Source of the DNA: Eopsaltria australis | Lineage: Eukaryota > Chordata > Aves > Passeriformes > Petroicidae | Direction of reading: 5' to 3' | Length of the DNA stretch: 64,000 bases | NCBI GenBank assembly: GCA_034509425.1 | Contig: JAVTVJ010000017.1 | Coordinates: forward strand, 86,059 to 150,058 | Part shown: positions 11,951 to 22,989 of the stretch, piece by piece | Position numbering within the stretch: position 1 is the first letter of the stretch | Layout of the letters: each line of letters opens with the position of its first letter | Made by a program: the position numbers and the translations under genes | Notes under the pieces: generated by a model | The model's database searches: none | What the model saw: the letters and a program-made list of their open reading frames with translations, nothing else | What the model was told of the DNA's origin: nothing

Positions 11951-13326
11951 CACATAAGATGGTCTCACCCATGTGCTGTATTCTCATGTTTCCTTTTAAG
12001 AATACACGATGGAAATATACAACTCTACCACCCTACTGTTTTACCACATCAAGACAGCACAGTTCTCTAGCCTAAGAAATTATGTATACACAGACACAAG
12101 CTTGATATTCCATCAATTCATTTCAGAGCAATTTTTAAGAAGGTAGCATTTGGGGAGGTGCTCTAGCCTATAGAGTAAGTCTACCTGTAACACAGAACTT
12201 GCATATACCTAGTACTACTTTAAAGAAATTTTTTAACATCTTAGCCCATGCTGGCTCCTGCAGGCAATCCTAAGCGTGAATTGTTTTCCTCCTATGTATT
12301 ACCACGCACACCATAACAGTAACCACCTTACAGCACTGGTAATGTTGCTTTGCAGAACACTCACTCAGAAATAGCTCTGCACCTCATACCAGCCTCCTGA
12401 CAGTACCAACAGATGTTCAAAACTTTTTTAATCCTGCATTAGCCTGTCAAAGAGGGGTATGGTATAGCAAAGGTCCTAGTGTAGCAGTTGTAATATTGAC
12501 CACAGAATGTATTTTACAAAAATAGCTCAAGCTTTTTCAAGTTAGAGCCTATGAACAGATCTGCTTTTCTTCTGCACCATTTGCAGAGGCCTTAGAACAA
12601 CCACAGGTAGAAAACAAAAGGATTCCCAATCCTACTGTTTAAATACAACTTCTCTAACCTCCTGAACTTTTAATTTATTTTTTATTGAACTATATAAATC
12701 TAATGATTCAAAGGTATTGCCTCATTTGAGCCAAAAGAAACTAAAGAAGCATAGACTACTATAACTGCACGATACAGCTGAGACTCAAGTCCTTACTGTC
12801 ACAAAAAAAGAATGCAGGCAGCTTCTTGCAGTTTATAGAGGTTTAACACATTATTCTACACAGTTTAAAAAATCTATTTTTTTCAAAAGCATTAATTAAC
12901 AAAGCATTTGAGGAAAGGGAACAAGGTGTTTGGAGCAAGTTTAACATGAAATTCAATACAAGCATCACAAACAGAAACCATTAGCTGCTGATCTGATACA
13001 GTTACTCAGAAAACATGTCATAGCACCGCCCCAATGAATTATTGGGTTCTGTACCCCCAACCAATTATTATTTTGAACTGCTGTGTTGGGGTTTTTTAAT
13101 TCCTGAATAGACTGTCATATTTTTACATATGATTCTCAACAATCCTATCAGATATGAGCTCCTTATTCAGCTTTCTGGTCACACTGCTTAAATCATTCCT
13201 GCTTCCAGGATACAAGAAACAAAAAGAGTAACATGGTTACATAGTATAAAACCCACCCATACATGTGAAAACACCATTTAAATACAATTTCTTCAATATG
13301 ATGCCATGCGCTAAGCCTAATAATTT
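11951..13326. other. Non-coding host DNA
   Basis: This AT-rich stretch has no supported gene or repeat boundary and is probably KCMF1 intron 1 sequence. Confidence 0.5.
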
Positions 13327-13359
13327 GTGCTCTGCAGATCCCATTCCTTCAGGCAGCCA

Positions 13360-13960
13360 TCTGAAATGTCTATAGCAACACCTACCAATACTAGTTTGAC
13401 CCATGAGGATCACAGAACTACTTTAAGAATAGCCTTTACTTATAAGGCACCGATGATAAAGTCAAGTCAGTTTCCAGAAGTGAAAGCCATCCAACTAGCC
13501 CTAGAGATTGCTGAGAGAGAAAAGTGGCCTGCACTCTATACTGACTCCTGGATGGTGCCTAATGCCCTATGGGGGTGGCTACAGAAATGGAAGAATACCA
13601 ACTGGCAACATAGGGGTATACTTATCTGGGTTGCTGCATTGTGGCAGGACATTGCTGCACGGGTAGAAAATATGACTCTGAAGGTACGCCATGTAGATGC
13701 TCACATGCTCAAAAGTCATGCCACTGAAGAACATCAAAACAATGAACAGGTAGATAAGGCTGCCAAGATTGAAATAGCTCAGGTAGACTTGGACTGGGAG
13801 CAGAAGGGTGGGCTATTTATAGCTTGATAGACCCATAAAACATCAGGACATCTAGGAAGGGATGCAACATACAGAGGCCATCACACAGGTTATTCATGAA
13901 TATTAAATGTGCTGCAATCAAGCAAGCCATGAAGAAAGAACAAACCTAATCACTTGAATA
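13360..13960 (+). pseudogene. pol: ERVL-type pol fragment (RNase H and integrase start)
   Basis: The frame to 13827 has RNase H blocks: a first segment ending in ALEIAEREKW, then LYTDSW, LKVRHVDAHM and HQNNEQVD, and a linker VAQVDLDW-like ending. After the stop at 13827, bases to about 13960 still read as the start of an integrase zinc domain (TSGHLGRDATY-like, then a second His region). It is a lone internal piece, with no LTR or PBS beside it. The HQNNEQVD block is typical of avian ERVL pol. Confidence 0.75.
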
Positions 13961-16900
13961 AAATTCTCAAGGTACTTTGACATCTTCAAAAAGGGCTCCA
14001 ACCTTGAACCAAAGACTGTAAAAGGTATGAGTCAAGCAACTGCTTGTATTCACTTTTGAACTTTTAGAAATACTTTTTCTATGTCTCATCTGGTCCTCCC
14101 CTACATACAACAGCCTCCTTCCCTTTACACCCTTGACAAGGCAGAGTACAAGATAATATGTGGCTATTTAATTTCACAGCGCGTGTGCTCAAAGAGGGTT
14201 GAATTAGGTTTCTCTGCGCAATCTAGTTCTGGCACATCCCAACTCCTGAGTACTCAACTTGACAACCTTGCTGTTCTGAACAGCTTCTTGAATGCAGTAA
14301 CATTTTTCATATCTCACCAAGAAACACAGTAGCAGTAAAAACAAGCATGATTATCTGCACTGATATCCCACAACCTTTCCCGAGTTGATATCAGTAAAGT
14401 AAACACTAAGGTGCACAAATAGTTAGTTTTTCCATATTACTTTTCCTCTCAACACAAGTTAATTTTGCTCACCTTGTGTCACTCATCATTGAGCATTAGC
14501 TCTTCCTAAAGTTTCTTGGAAGACCACCTAATCACTCCAGCTCAAATAACTGTCCTATTTGCAAGCATTTCTATCCCACTATTCCCCTTCCTCACATTCT
14601 CCACTCTCTGGATAATTTCTCCAGTTCTGTACCCATTCCACTTTTCAAGGTATGCAGCAGTCAATGGCAAAAGGTCAACAGTTAAATTTACTCTCTCTTT
14701 TCCTGTCTCCCAACCAACTTCTTATCACAACAGGACTTAATTTCTCTCCACTAAGTAAAGAAAGCACCAAGAGACCCTGATTAAAAGTAATCTTATACCT
14801 CTATCAGATACTTAAGAGGCCTGAGACATTGGAATTCCAAGTCCTCCAGCATTTATCTTCTCAAACACACTCTTCCCCATCACAAAACTGATTCTGACAA
14901 AACCAAGCCATTTTGACAAAAAAACACAGAGCAGTGATACAATTTATTAACATGTCTGAAGCTCACTTTCCTCCTATACCTTATCCTTGCAAGAACAACT
15001 TCCATCATCTTACAGATTGAGAACTTTCAGCCAACCACAGACCCTATATCAAGGAAACTTATCCTAACCTTATAACTAATATAAAATTAACATGTTAAAT
15101 GAGGGATAAAAGAAAAACATTAAGAAAACTCAAGATAAACCAGGTTCCTATAAAATCTATCACAAAAGTACAACTGCTGCTGCAGCTTTATTTTTTCAGC
15201 TTTGATGAGGTTTTTCCTTCCTAATATAGGATATTTATGTCAACAGTGTAACATTACCATCAACAGTTTATTAGAAGATAACTATTTTCATTTTTAAAAA
15301 TCTGCAACTTCAAAGGACATCGATATACCCATTTACAATTTTTTACAAAACCATGCTTAACATTATTTCCATATTTAAATTTCTGCTGATAAGACTAAGA
15401 AAAACATACCCCACACTACAAACAAAACATACACCAGAAAAAAATAAAAACATAACCTCTATCAATCAGGAACACATTTTTTTTAAATTCTCTTTTAATA
15501 AAACATCGTAACACATCATACTACTTTTGTGGCTTTTACCAGTGTAATTTAACAAGTCTGCATTTTACTACCCTGCTTTAAATCCCATACCATGGATATC
15601 TATCACAGCAGCAGTTTACAGAGTATTTTTCCAACAAAGCCACAAAACCTTTTTATTAACCCTTATTTTACTTGCTGTTGTTGTTCACATTTGCCTCATT
15701 ACCTGCATTATCTCCAACAACCCCCTCACACACTCTTTGGGAAAAAAACCCAAAAACAACCAACAGCAGCAAAAAAAAAAACCCAAAAAACAAACAAACA
15801 AACCAAACAAAAACACCAACCCCACACACACCACCAAAAACAAACACACAGTACACCACATCTTAATCAGAAAAGAAACAAGAGGAATTAGTACCTTTAC
15901 TAGAAAAAAGGGTTAGTAGATTTGGGCAAGTCTGGTCTTATGCAAGCATGCACACTAACAAAATGCTCTAGCTATACACCAAATAGCCATCATACCAATC
16001 CTCCATCTAGAAGTCAGTATTACCCCCAAAAACTAAAGTCTTCCAGCACATTGCTTTCAAAACATCAAGATTAAATAAAGATATCTCAATTCCTTTTAAA
16101 AATATTATTCTCACAACTCTAGGAGAATCAAAATTATGTATGGAGACAGCTGCTAAATTTACTTCCTAACAGAGCCAAAAATTAATCTTTCAAGATATAA
16201 GGTAGAACGCCTACAAAATATTTTTATTAGTGCAATTACCAGTAAAAAGGGGTAGAAAAACAAGCAAATTTATTTACGCATAAGTACTCTCTACATAAAT
16301 TCCCTTCTTTCATTTTTCTCTCTTCTCACTTTTTTATTAATCCTTAACTATCCCTTTCATGCACCCATAGCAAAAAAAAAAAAACACCAAAAAAAAAAAA
16401 ACCAACAAAACAAAGAAACCTCCCTCAAAAAAGAACAAGGACAAACACAAAATACTTAGATGACCTCTACAAAAGCTGCTACTAGATTGGCATGTTTCCT
16501 CTATTTAAATACAGAACTCGAAAATAATGTTACTTCTCAACCTGTCAAAGCTACCAAAATACAAACTACACTTGAACAAGGCAAACTCTTTCTCCCAATC
16601 CCAACACCACAGCCAATTATCTGCATAAATTCCTTCCACACCTACCGTGTAACCCCCTCCCCCATCTTAATTATACCCAAGTAGACCACACTCCAATCCA
16701 CTTCTGGATGCCAGGCCACCCTTCTTGCATTGACTCCCTTCAAACGCTGCTCTCCCCAAGCCTTATGCCCCACAATCCTTTTTCCTCCTCCTCCATACCC
16801 TAAGAAACCTGAGGGTACTTCCCCTCACAGGGAACATATCATGCCAAGCCCGCCTTCTCTTCTTCTGCATTCCTCCCTTCACATCATGCCATTCAGAACT

Positions 16901-17085
16901 CCCAGGGCACATCAGCAAGCCACTCTGATGCCCACCCCCCACACACCTTCCTCCTTTCCCCCAAAACAGATTCCTTCAGGCCCACCTCTCAGGCTCATCT
17001 TTCAAACAGTGAAGTAAAAGTAAGAGAAGCAAAAACAAACAGCCCTTCTATATCCTACCCTCTATTATCTGCCTCAGACACACTC
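13961..17085. other. Non-coding host DNA, likely KCMF1 intron 1
   Basis: About 3.1 kb without a supported gene. It holds A/C-rich simple sequence at about 15765-15850 and A-runs at about 16372-16402. Open frames there (for example 15592-15891) are products of the simple sequence. Confidence 0.5.
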
Positions 17086-17363
17086 CTTGTCCGGGCCGAA
17101 GCAAGGCCCGAGTCGCGGGCTAGTGAGGAGTGGCAGAGACCAGGCCTACGTCAAGCTGCGGTAGGCCCTTCAACCTCAGCAAGCACAGGCCTGGCGTGCG
17201 TGCTTAGTGGCGACAGAAAAAGGACTCAGAGCCTATCCATAAAGTACACGACCACGGCCTCCCCTCCCACAACACTACAAAGCAAGGCTTGGCCGCCGCC
17301 TTCCTCCTTCCACCATGGCCACTTTTCGCGACCGACTCCACAGGCCCCGCTCTCAGCGACGGT

Positions 17364-17375
17364 GCCGCCATGTTG
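17364..17375 (+). promoter_or_regulatory. YY1 consensus site
   Basis: GCCGCCATGTTG matches the YY1 consensus. It lies about 95 bp inside intron 1, within the CpG island, a common position for YY1 sites near housekeeping promoters. Function is inferred from motif and position only. Confidence 0.5.
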
Positions 17376-17470
17376 ACCCACCTCACACAGCGGCAAGCGA
17401 GGCCGTACAGGGCTCAAGGACATTCCCCCACCCCCACCCCCACCCCCCACCGCGGTCTTGGGTCTCTCAC

Positions 17471-17486
17471 CTTCATGTCGGGACAT
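17471..17486 (-). CDS. KCMF1: KCMF1 first coding exon (MSRHE + split codon)
   Basis: On the minus strand an ATG in good context (A at -3) opens MSRHEG, and the exon ends ATGAAG|GTGAGAGACC, a strong splice donor. KCMF1, an E3 ubiquitin ligase with a ZZ-type zinc finger, starts MSRHEG, and as I recall its first coding exon stops within this short segment. The CpG island around it supports a true promoter exon. The frame is open for more than 100 codons upstream (to 17882), but that extension is proline/glycine-rich simple sequence, so I take MSRHE as the start. Exon 2 was not found; it should lie further left on the minus strand, outside the window, if the gene is intact. KCMF1 is, from memory, one of the avian Z/W gametologs. 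Confidence 0.75.
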
Positions 17487-17900
17487 CCTAATCTTGAGGC
17501 TGCTGCCCAGGCCTGTCCCTAGGCTCCCACTGGGCTGCTCAGGCGTCGCTTTAGGCCAGGTCCCTCCCGTCTTACGCACTGACCCCCAAACGCGAAGCGA
17601 CCAAGCAACAAAAAAGGGAAAGAAATGGGGGGGGGGGGGGGGGGCGGGGGTGAAGCAAAGAGGTATTTTTTTCAACGGCCTCAGCCAGCCAGCCGGCCGG
17701 CCGGCCCGTCTGTATCTCCCCACCTCCCTCTCTCTCTTCCTTCCTTCCTCCCTCCCTCCCTCCGGGGGGGGGGGCGGGCGGATCCACCAGCAGTGACTTC
17801 CCAGGCGCCACGATACGGTGAATCGTAGGCCCCTTTTCCTCTTCCGTCGCTTTAATCTACACCCCGCTTCCTGAGTTCCCACCTCTATTCCCTCTTCTGT

Positions 17901-19441
17901 TGTTACTGTAAAAACACTGACCGCACCCCTCAGCTCTTTCGCGCCCTAAGATCAAGGTCTCCCAGTTTCTTTCCTTCTCTACCTGTTTGTTTGGGTTTTT
18001 TAATTCTCTCTCTCTTTTTTTCTTAATTCCTTCTCTGTCCGATAGCCACTGCTACTGCAAACGGGAAGGAAGAGTAAGTACGCAGCCAATAGAAAGGAGG
18101 ATCGGCTCCACGCAGCGCAGAGAAAGCCGCGGAGCTGAGCGTAGTTTACGTGTAATTGGATGGGTTTCTCCCCTTCTTCCTCTAAATTAGGAGAGACTGC
18201 TTTCTCCTGCAATTCACCAGACACCGCCTCCTTCACCATTTTGGCCTCTGACAATTGCCCATGTGCCGCGGGAGGCAGAGAGAAGAGCCCCCCCTGCTTG
18301 TCCCTGTTGTAGAACACCGCTGTAGTGGTGGTGCTGCACCTCTATGGGTGCACGGAGGTCTCCCTCGTCCCCTAGTAAAGACGCGAGGAATGGCAGCAAC
18401 CCGACAGCAGCCTTGAGGAAGGAGATAAGCTCAACGAGGTGGTTCATGGTACTTCTCATTCCCTCTCCTTTCCAGTGTGGCTTGGAAAGCCCTCTCTGTC
18501 ATTTGGGGAAGTGTAGCGAGCAGTGACACATGCTCTAATGCTTCCTGCCCCGTCCTGGCTGCCTGACTCCTGAAACAGAGGGTGCTTGGGTAACTTCTCA
18601 ATCAGCTGAGAAATGTAAATTGTTCGCTAGCTGTCGGTGTCCAGCCCGGATTCCGGACAGCCTCCAGCTGGTCACATTCCAGAAGTGTCCCTGTCCTGAA
18701 GGAGCACTCCCGCGGCGTCACTTAGACACCGGCCAGTGAAGCTGCTCGCCCGGCAGGGTGACGCGCCGGGAGCGAGGAGCTGCGATCGCTAGCTGCTGAA
18801 GTAGAAATAAAGCGAGAGGGACTTCTGGTATGGAAGAATTCTGTGCGGCTTTATTGCAGGAAGTCCAGCACAGAGGGAATTCAGGGACCAAAAGCCCTGA
18901 GTACTCTCTGCGACCACTTTATGAGGGACACGTACTAACCAATCCGGTGAGGGTCCAGGGGAGGAACCAGGGCAGAATCAGGGAACAAGTCCAATGGAAG
19001 GGGGAGAGGAGAGGAGGTAAGAGGCACAGGGGTGTGGGATTGAAGAGAAGGCCAAGAGGGGAAAGTAGAGGGGGGGGTTGTGGTGAAGAGGGGAGGGTTA
19101 AAGGAAAAGGAGTCTTGAGGTAAAGGGGAGAGAATGTGGTGAGGTGCAAAGAGGGAGGGCAGAAGGGGATTGGAGGGATAGGGACTGGGGAGTAGAGAGG
19201 GAAGAGGGTGGGTGTTTTGCACCAGGAGGTGCCGGTTCATGATGATGCTAGCAAGAAAAACACTTAGACTCTGTAATATATAATTTAAAATGCTATTTAT
19301 TAGAGCTAAAACTATAAAGAGGAAGAGGATAGTATAGATAATGTTATGTCCCTTCAGACGGTGGGAACCCTGAGTTGTGCAGCATTGAATGGGCCTCTGA
19401 TCAGGGAGCAGCACACTGTGCAAACCCTGTCTGTAGAAAGG
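17901..19441. other. Upstream flank of KCMF1, no identified gene
   Basis: A minus-strand frame at 18214-18459 and an overlapping one at 18000-18317 are open, but I do not recognise them. A second CAC-CATTTTGG YY1-like motif lies at about 18230. Bases from about 18630 to 18930 resemble an LTR-like repeat with AATAAA at about 18805, but no termini were found. An almost pure purine tract fills about 18950-19215. AT-rich sequence follows to 19441. Confidence 0.35.
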
Positions 19442-20307
19442 TGTCTTGGGGTGATTTTATGATGGTACTCTATTCCTGATCATCTGCTTTTTGCCCATAA
19501 ATGGTTGCTGTAGCTTTAAGGTGGGTCCGGGGGGAGGGGGAAGCCTTGGGGCTTCTTGCGCAGGTTTCATTCAAAGCCTCACACCCGGGCGTGCTCGGTG
19601 TAGGGTGGATGGGTTGTTACTTTGTTGTTTAGCTAGTTCGGTTTTTTGTTAGCTTAAGCAAGAAGTTTCTTTTTCCTCTTTCCCTGGCCTGGAGAGATTG
19701 CAGCAGCAATCTTTCGGTGGCTTTTTTTGTTTTCTTGAACTGTTCGGCTTGGCTTTGGTCCGAGATCAGGCAATCGCCGGGAGACGGTTGACCAGGACCT
19801 GCAGGGAGCTGCTGGAACCACTCCGCCCGGCCCCAGACCTCGGGAAAAGCTGAACCAACTAGAGAAAGGACACCAAAACCCACCAGCTTCATCTGCTGTG
19901 AGGAGGAGACCAACGCCAGAGGTTCAACAGGTTCCCATCTGTTTTGCCTGAGCTGCTGCGTGAACTTTTTTTCCCTTCCTTGAGATAAAAGCCGGGTGCC
20001 ATTTTGTCCCCCCTGCTACGTGGCGAGCTGGTTTGTTTCTTCCCCTGGCATTCTGGGTTTTTTTTGTTCTGCTGTAGGTGGGCGGGGGGGGGGGAATAAG
20101 GCTCTGACGGTTCAATATCTAGCATTCATTCATTTTTTTCCTGTGATGTGAGGGCACTTTTTTTGTCAATAAACAGTTGGGTTTTTTTCACTTTCACCCT
20201 CTGGTATTCATTTTCTCATTGGCAGAAAATGGTTGCTGAAACCCTTTTCTTTAGAGGAAACACTCATTCCAGAGTGTTTCTCCTAAATTTGTCTCTAAAC
20301 CGAGACA
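19442..20307 (+). mobile_element. Solo LTR
   Basis: This 866-bp LTR starts TGTCTTGGGGTGA and ends AACCGAGACA. It is flanked by a perfect 5-bp duplication AAAGG (19437-19441 and 20308-20312). AATAAA occurs in GTCAATAAACAG near 20168. It appears ERVL-like by termini and duplication length. Confidence 0.88.
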
Positions 20308-20675
20308 AAAGGGTTACCCCATTTTGGTCATTTGAGCTCTTTATAGGGTTTTCTTACAAGAAAATAAGTCTGTTCATTTCTACTGTCAAGCAGAAAGGAT
20401 GTTTACGTGAGAACTCACTGCTTTACTTTTAGGTCAAGGCAAGAAAATGCAGGGGATGTAATCATTGGTATCAGGTGGGAGCTGCCTACAGGCTCCTCTG
20501 TTACAATAAGCTAAGTTTATCCTGTGGCTAAGGGATGTGTGCAGCACAATGCAGGCCTGGGCTTACTTAGGGTAATTGTTATGTCGATCACTAACTCCTA
20601 GATATACAATTATCTTCTAGTTAGGATCATTACACAAAAATGCACACCTTCTTTGGAAGCTGGCATTTTGTTTCG
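20308..20675. other. Unassigned spacer before element A
   Basis: The 368 bp between the solo LTR and the outer provirus contain no feature I can name. TTTCG at 20671-20675 is the probable target duplication of element A. Confidence 0.5.
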
Positions 20676-21025
20676 TGTGGTATATGTTACAAAATAATTC
20701 GTGCTAAAATTAAGATTGCAGCATTTTACTGAAGTTGAGAGAAAGCACAGATGCCGGAAATAGGTGGTCGCCAAAAATTGTGCATTTCATGGGACTTCCT
20801 CCTCTGGCAGAGCTCCAGGATATGTCCACAGATAAGCATTTCGTGGGACTTCCTCATCTGGCAGAGCTCCAGAATGTATGTTCTACATGTGTATAAACAA
20901 GAATATGGATCCAGGATATGGATTCCATGTGTGCGTATAAAATAAATGACTTACATCGCCAGAAAGTCATTCCCTCAGCAAAATCGACTACTGATTTCAG
21001 GAACCGTGGTCAGACAGGGTGGAAA
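20676..21025 (+). repeat. Element A 5' LTR, first part
   Basis: It starts TGTGGTATATG and matches the beginning of the 3' LTR at 39024. It carries two 54-bp U3 repeat units starting at 20782 and 20836 (the 3' LTR has three). It is cut after GGTGGAAA by element B and continues at 29180. Confidence 0.9.
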
Positions 21026-21578
21026 TGTGAGAAACAGATATACTTTGTTTCTCAAATTTAACTGTTTCTGAGATGGATATCCTTGAGATAAGCAGACATA
21101 CCCTGTTATTCAATTTTAACAATTTTTGAGACGGATATCCCTGATAGCAGAGGTCCAGGAAACTTTATTGTCCAGGCCACAAATTCCTGGAAAGTACTTG
21201 TGTGGTCATCTCCTAATATGGATATGTAAAGACTGTTACGTACAAAGTTCCAAAAAGGACGCTCAAAGAAGAAGAGCAGCCTTCAGCAGCGGCCACCGGG
21301 AGGCAGCAAGAGACAGCAAAAGACCCCTCAGCCACAGCCCGCGCAGGCGCAGAGTACTTCCCGACGACGGAACACCCCGAGAAACACACCGGAAACTGTA
21401 ACAAATAAAATGAAGGCTGAAAGCTTCCCCCAGTGTGCGCCGTTGGTAGAGCGGAGACTCCCTGGCCGCCCAGCGCTGCTCTGCTTGCTATCGCTTGCCA
21501 AATTTTTATACTTAATAAAACTTGTCTTTATGAATTCACTAAGTTAGCTTCTGAATTTTGTCCGAGTAATTTATAACA
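21026..21578 (+). repeat. Element B 5' LTR
   Basis: This 553-bp LTR runs from TGTGAGAAACAG to TTTATAACA. Two related blocks around GATGGATATCC and GACGGATATCC lie in U3. AATAAA occurs in CTTAATAAAACTTG near 21511. Confidence 0.93.
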
Positions 21579-21582
21579 ATTT

Positions 21583-21600
21583 TGGTGCCGTGACTCGGAT
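21583..21600 (+). promoter_or_regulatory. Primer binding site, tRNA-His type
   Basis: TGGTGCCGTGACTCGGAT, four bases after the LTR, is complementary to the 3' end of tRNA-His. It differs from the Trp-type sites of elements A, C and D. Confidence 0.85.
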
Positions 21601-21969
21601 CCAAGCTAGGATAGTGCGGAGCTCCCACATCGGGGAGGTGCCCCGTCTTCTGACGGCCCTAGTGTGGGATATCCCGCTACCCTCAACTGGATCAACGAAC
21701 CTCCAAATTGATATGCAAGCAGAGGAACACCGGTGACACCTTAAACTTTGTGCACTAAGAACCGAATGAAGACTCTACAGAGAGTACGTAAGTATAGGCC
21801 GGTTACCCATTCGGTTGGGGTTGGGTATCTCAGAGTGTGTCTGAGTGAGACGCTGCTTTTGGGCGAAGTGAGTGTAGACCCTCTAGTAGTGCGGTTCCCT
21901 TCTCCCGCGAGGGACAGGGCCACGATCGAGGGGCGGAGAGTGTGTGTGTGAAAGAAGGCACTCTGGAAG

Positions 21970-22989
21970 ATGGGACAGAAGAAAGGCAAGCCGTCTGTAC
22001 CCACGGGGGGGGGACCCCCAGAAAGAACTCCCTAGGATATCCCTAGATAGTCCGCTAGGACTGATGATTGCAAACTGGGATGACTTACCTTTTAGGAAAG
22101 GGAAGGACAAAAGAAAAATGATACACTATTGTGTAGAAGTATGGGGAGGAAAGCAAATTAGGGCAGATAATTTATTTTGGCCAATTTTCAGCTCATTTGA
22201 GGACTGGGTGTTATTAGACCAATTTTTGGGACCCAACATTTATACTTGGGATGAATTAACATCGATCCTGAGCATATTATTTTCTAGGGAAGAGAGAGAA
22301 ATGATTAGACGGACTGGGATGAGGCTCTGGGCACAACAACATGCCCAGGGGCCGGCTGCAGATACTAAATGGCCAGCACAGCAGCCTAATTGGAATAATC
22401 AGGATGAAAGAGATAGAGACCATATGTCAGATCTAAGAAACATGATTGTTCAGGGAATTTGGGAATCTGTTCCCCGGGGTCAGAACATCAGCAAAGCCCT
22501 GAATGACTGCCAGAGACAAGATGAAACCCCCACAGACTGGCTGGAGCGGCTCCGAAAGAGCCTGCAACTATATTCAGGCTTAGATCCCAACACCCCCCTT
22601 GGGCAGATAGTCCTGAAGACCCAATTTGTAGCTAAATCTTGGAATGATATTAGGAAGAAACTAGAAAAAATTGAAGATTGGCAAGAAAAAGAGTTAGAAT
22701 TATTGAGGGAAGCCCAGAAAATATATGTAAGGAGAGAGGAGGAAGCTCAAAGGAAGAACACACAAATTCTGGTGACTGCTGTAAGAGAAGGACTAAGATA
22801 CTCTCAGGGGGATTGTCAGAGAGAGAGAGGCCCTTCACGGGAAACAGGAAACCTGGCAGCACCAATGCTGAACGAGTAAGAAAAGGGCAGAGAAGGCTTG
22901 TGGAATGTTTTTATTGCCACAAATTGGGACATACAAAAAGGGAGTGCAGGAAGAGAATACAAGATGAGAAGATGTTTAAAGAAGATTAG
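21970..22989 (+). pseudogene. gag: Element B gag (frameshifted, partly deleted)
   Basis: The start codon at 21970 begins MGQKKGK, a myristoylation-type gag start. The frame breaks within a G-run at about 22005-22013 and continues in the 21944-22879 frame. Matrix sequence (FWPIFSSFEDW) joins capsid sequence (FLGPNIYTW, REEREMIRRTGM) with the proline-rich p12-like part missing. The major homology region contains IVQGIWESVPRGQNISKA. A second frame change at about 22860 leads to nucleocapsid with one zinc knuckle, CFYCHKLGHTKREC. It ends at TAG 22987-22989, in frame with protease. Confidence 0.85.

Larger units (their letters stand above)
17086..17900 (-). promoter_or_regulatory. KCMF1: KCMF1 CpG-island promoter region
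   Basis: GC content and CpG frequency rise sharply at about 17086 and fall after about 17850. The island holds exon 1 of KCMF1, its probable 5' UTR (17487 upward), an 18-G run at 17627-17644, CCTTCCTTCC/CCTCCCTCC runs at about 17735-17762, and a consensus YY1 site. No TATA box was identified, as is usual for a housekeeping CpG-island promoter. The transcription start cannot be placed by eye. Confidence 0.65.

Noticed and set aside
15592..15891. Frame rich in Lys, Thr, Gln and Asn
   Set aside because: Translation of an A/C-rich simple repeat in likely intron DNA.
8380..17085. Search for KCMF1 exon 2 (zinc-finger exon) on the minus strand
   Set aside because: No frame with the expected cysteine-rich ZZ pattern was found, so no further KCMF1 exon is annotated.
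17226..17882. 218-codon minus-strand open frame through the CpG island
   Set aside because: It is driven by GC-rich simple sequence (proline, glycine, arginine runs). Only the MSRHEG segment followed by a splice donor has meaning.
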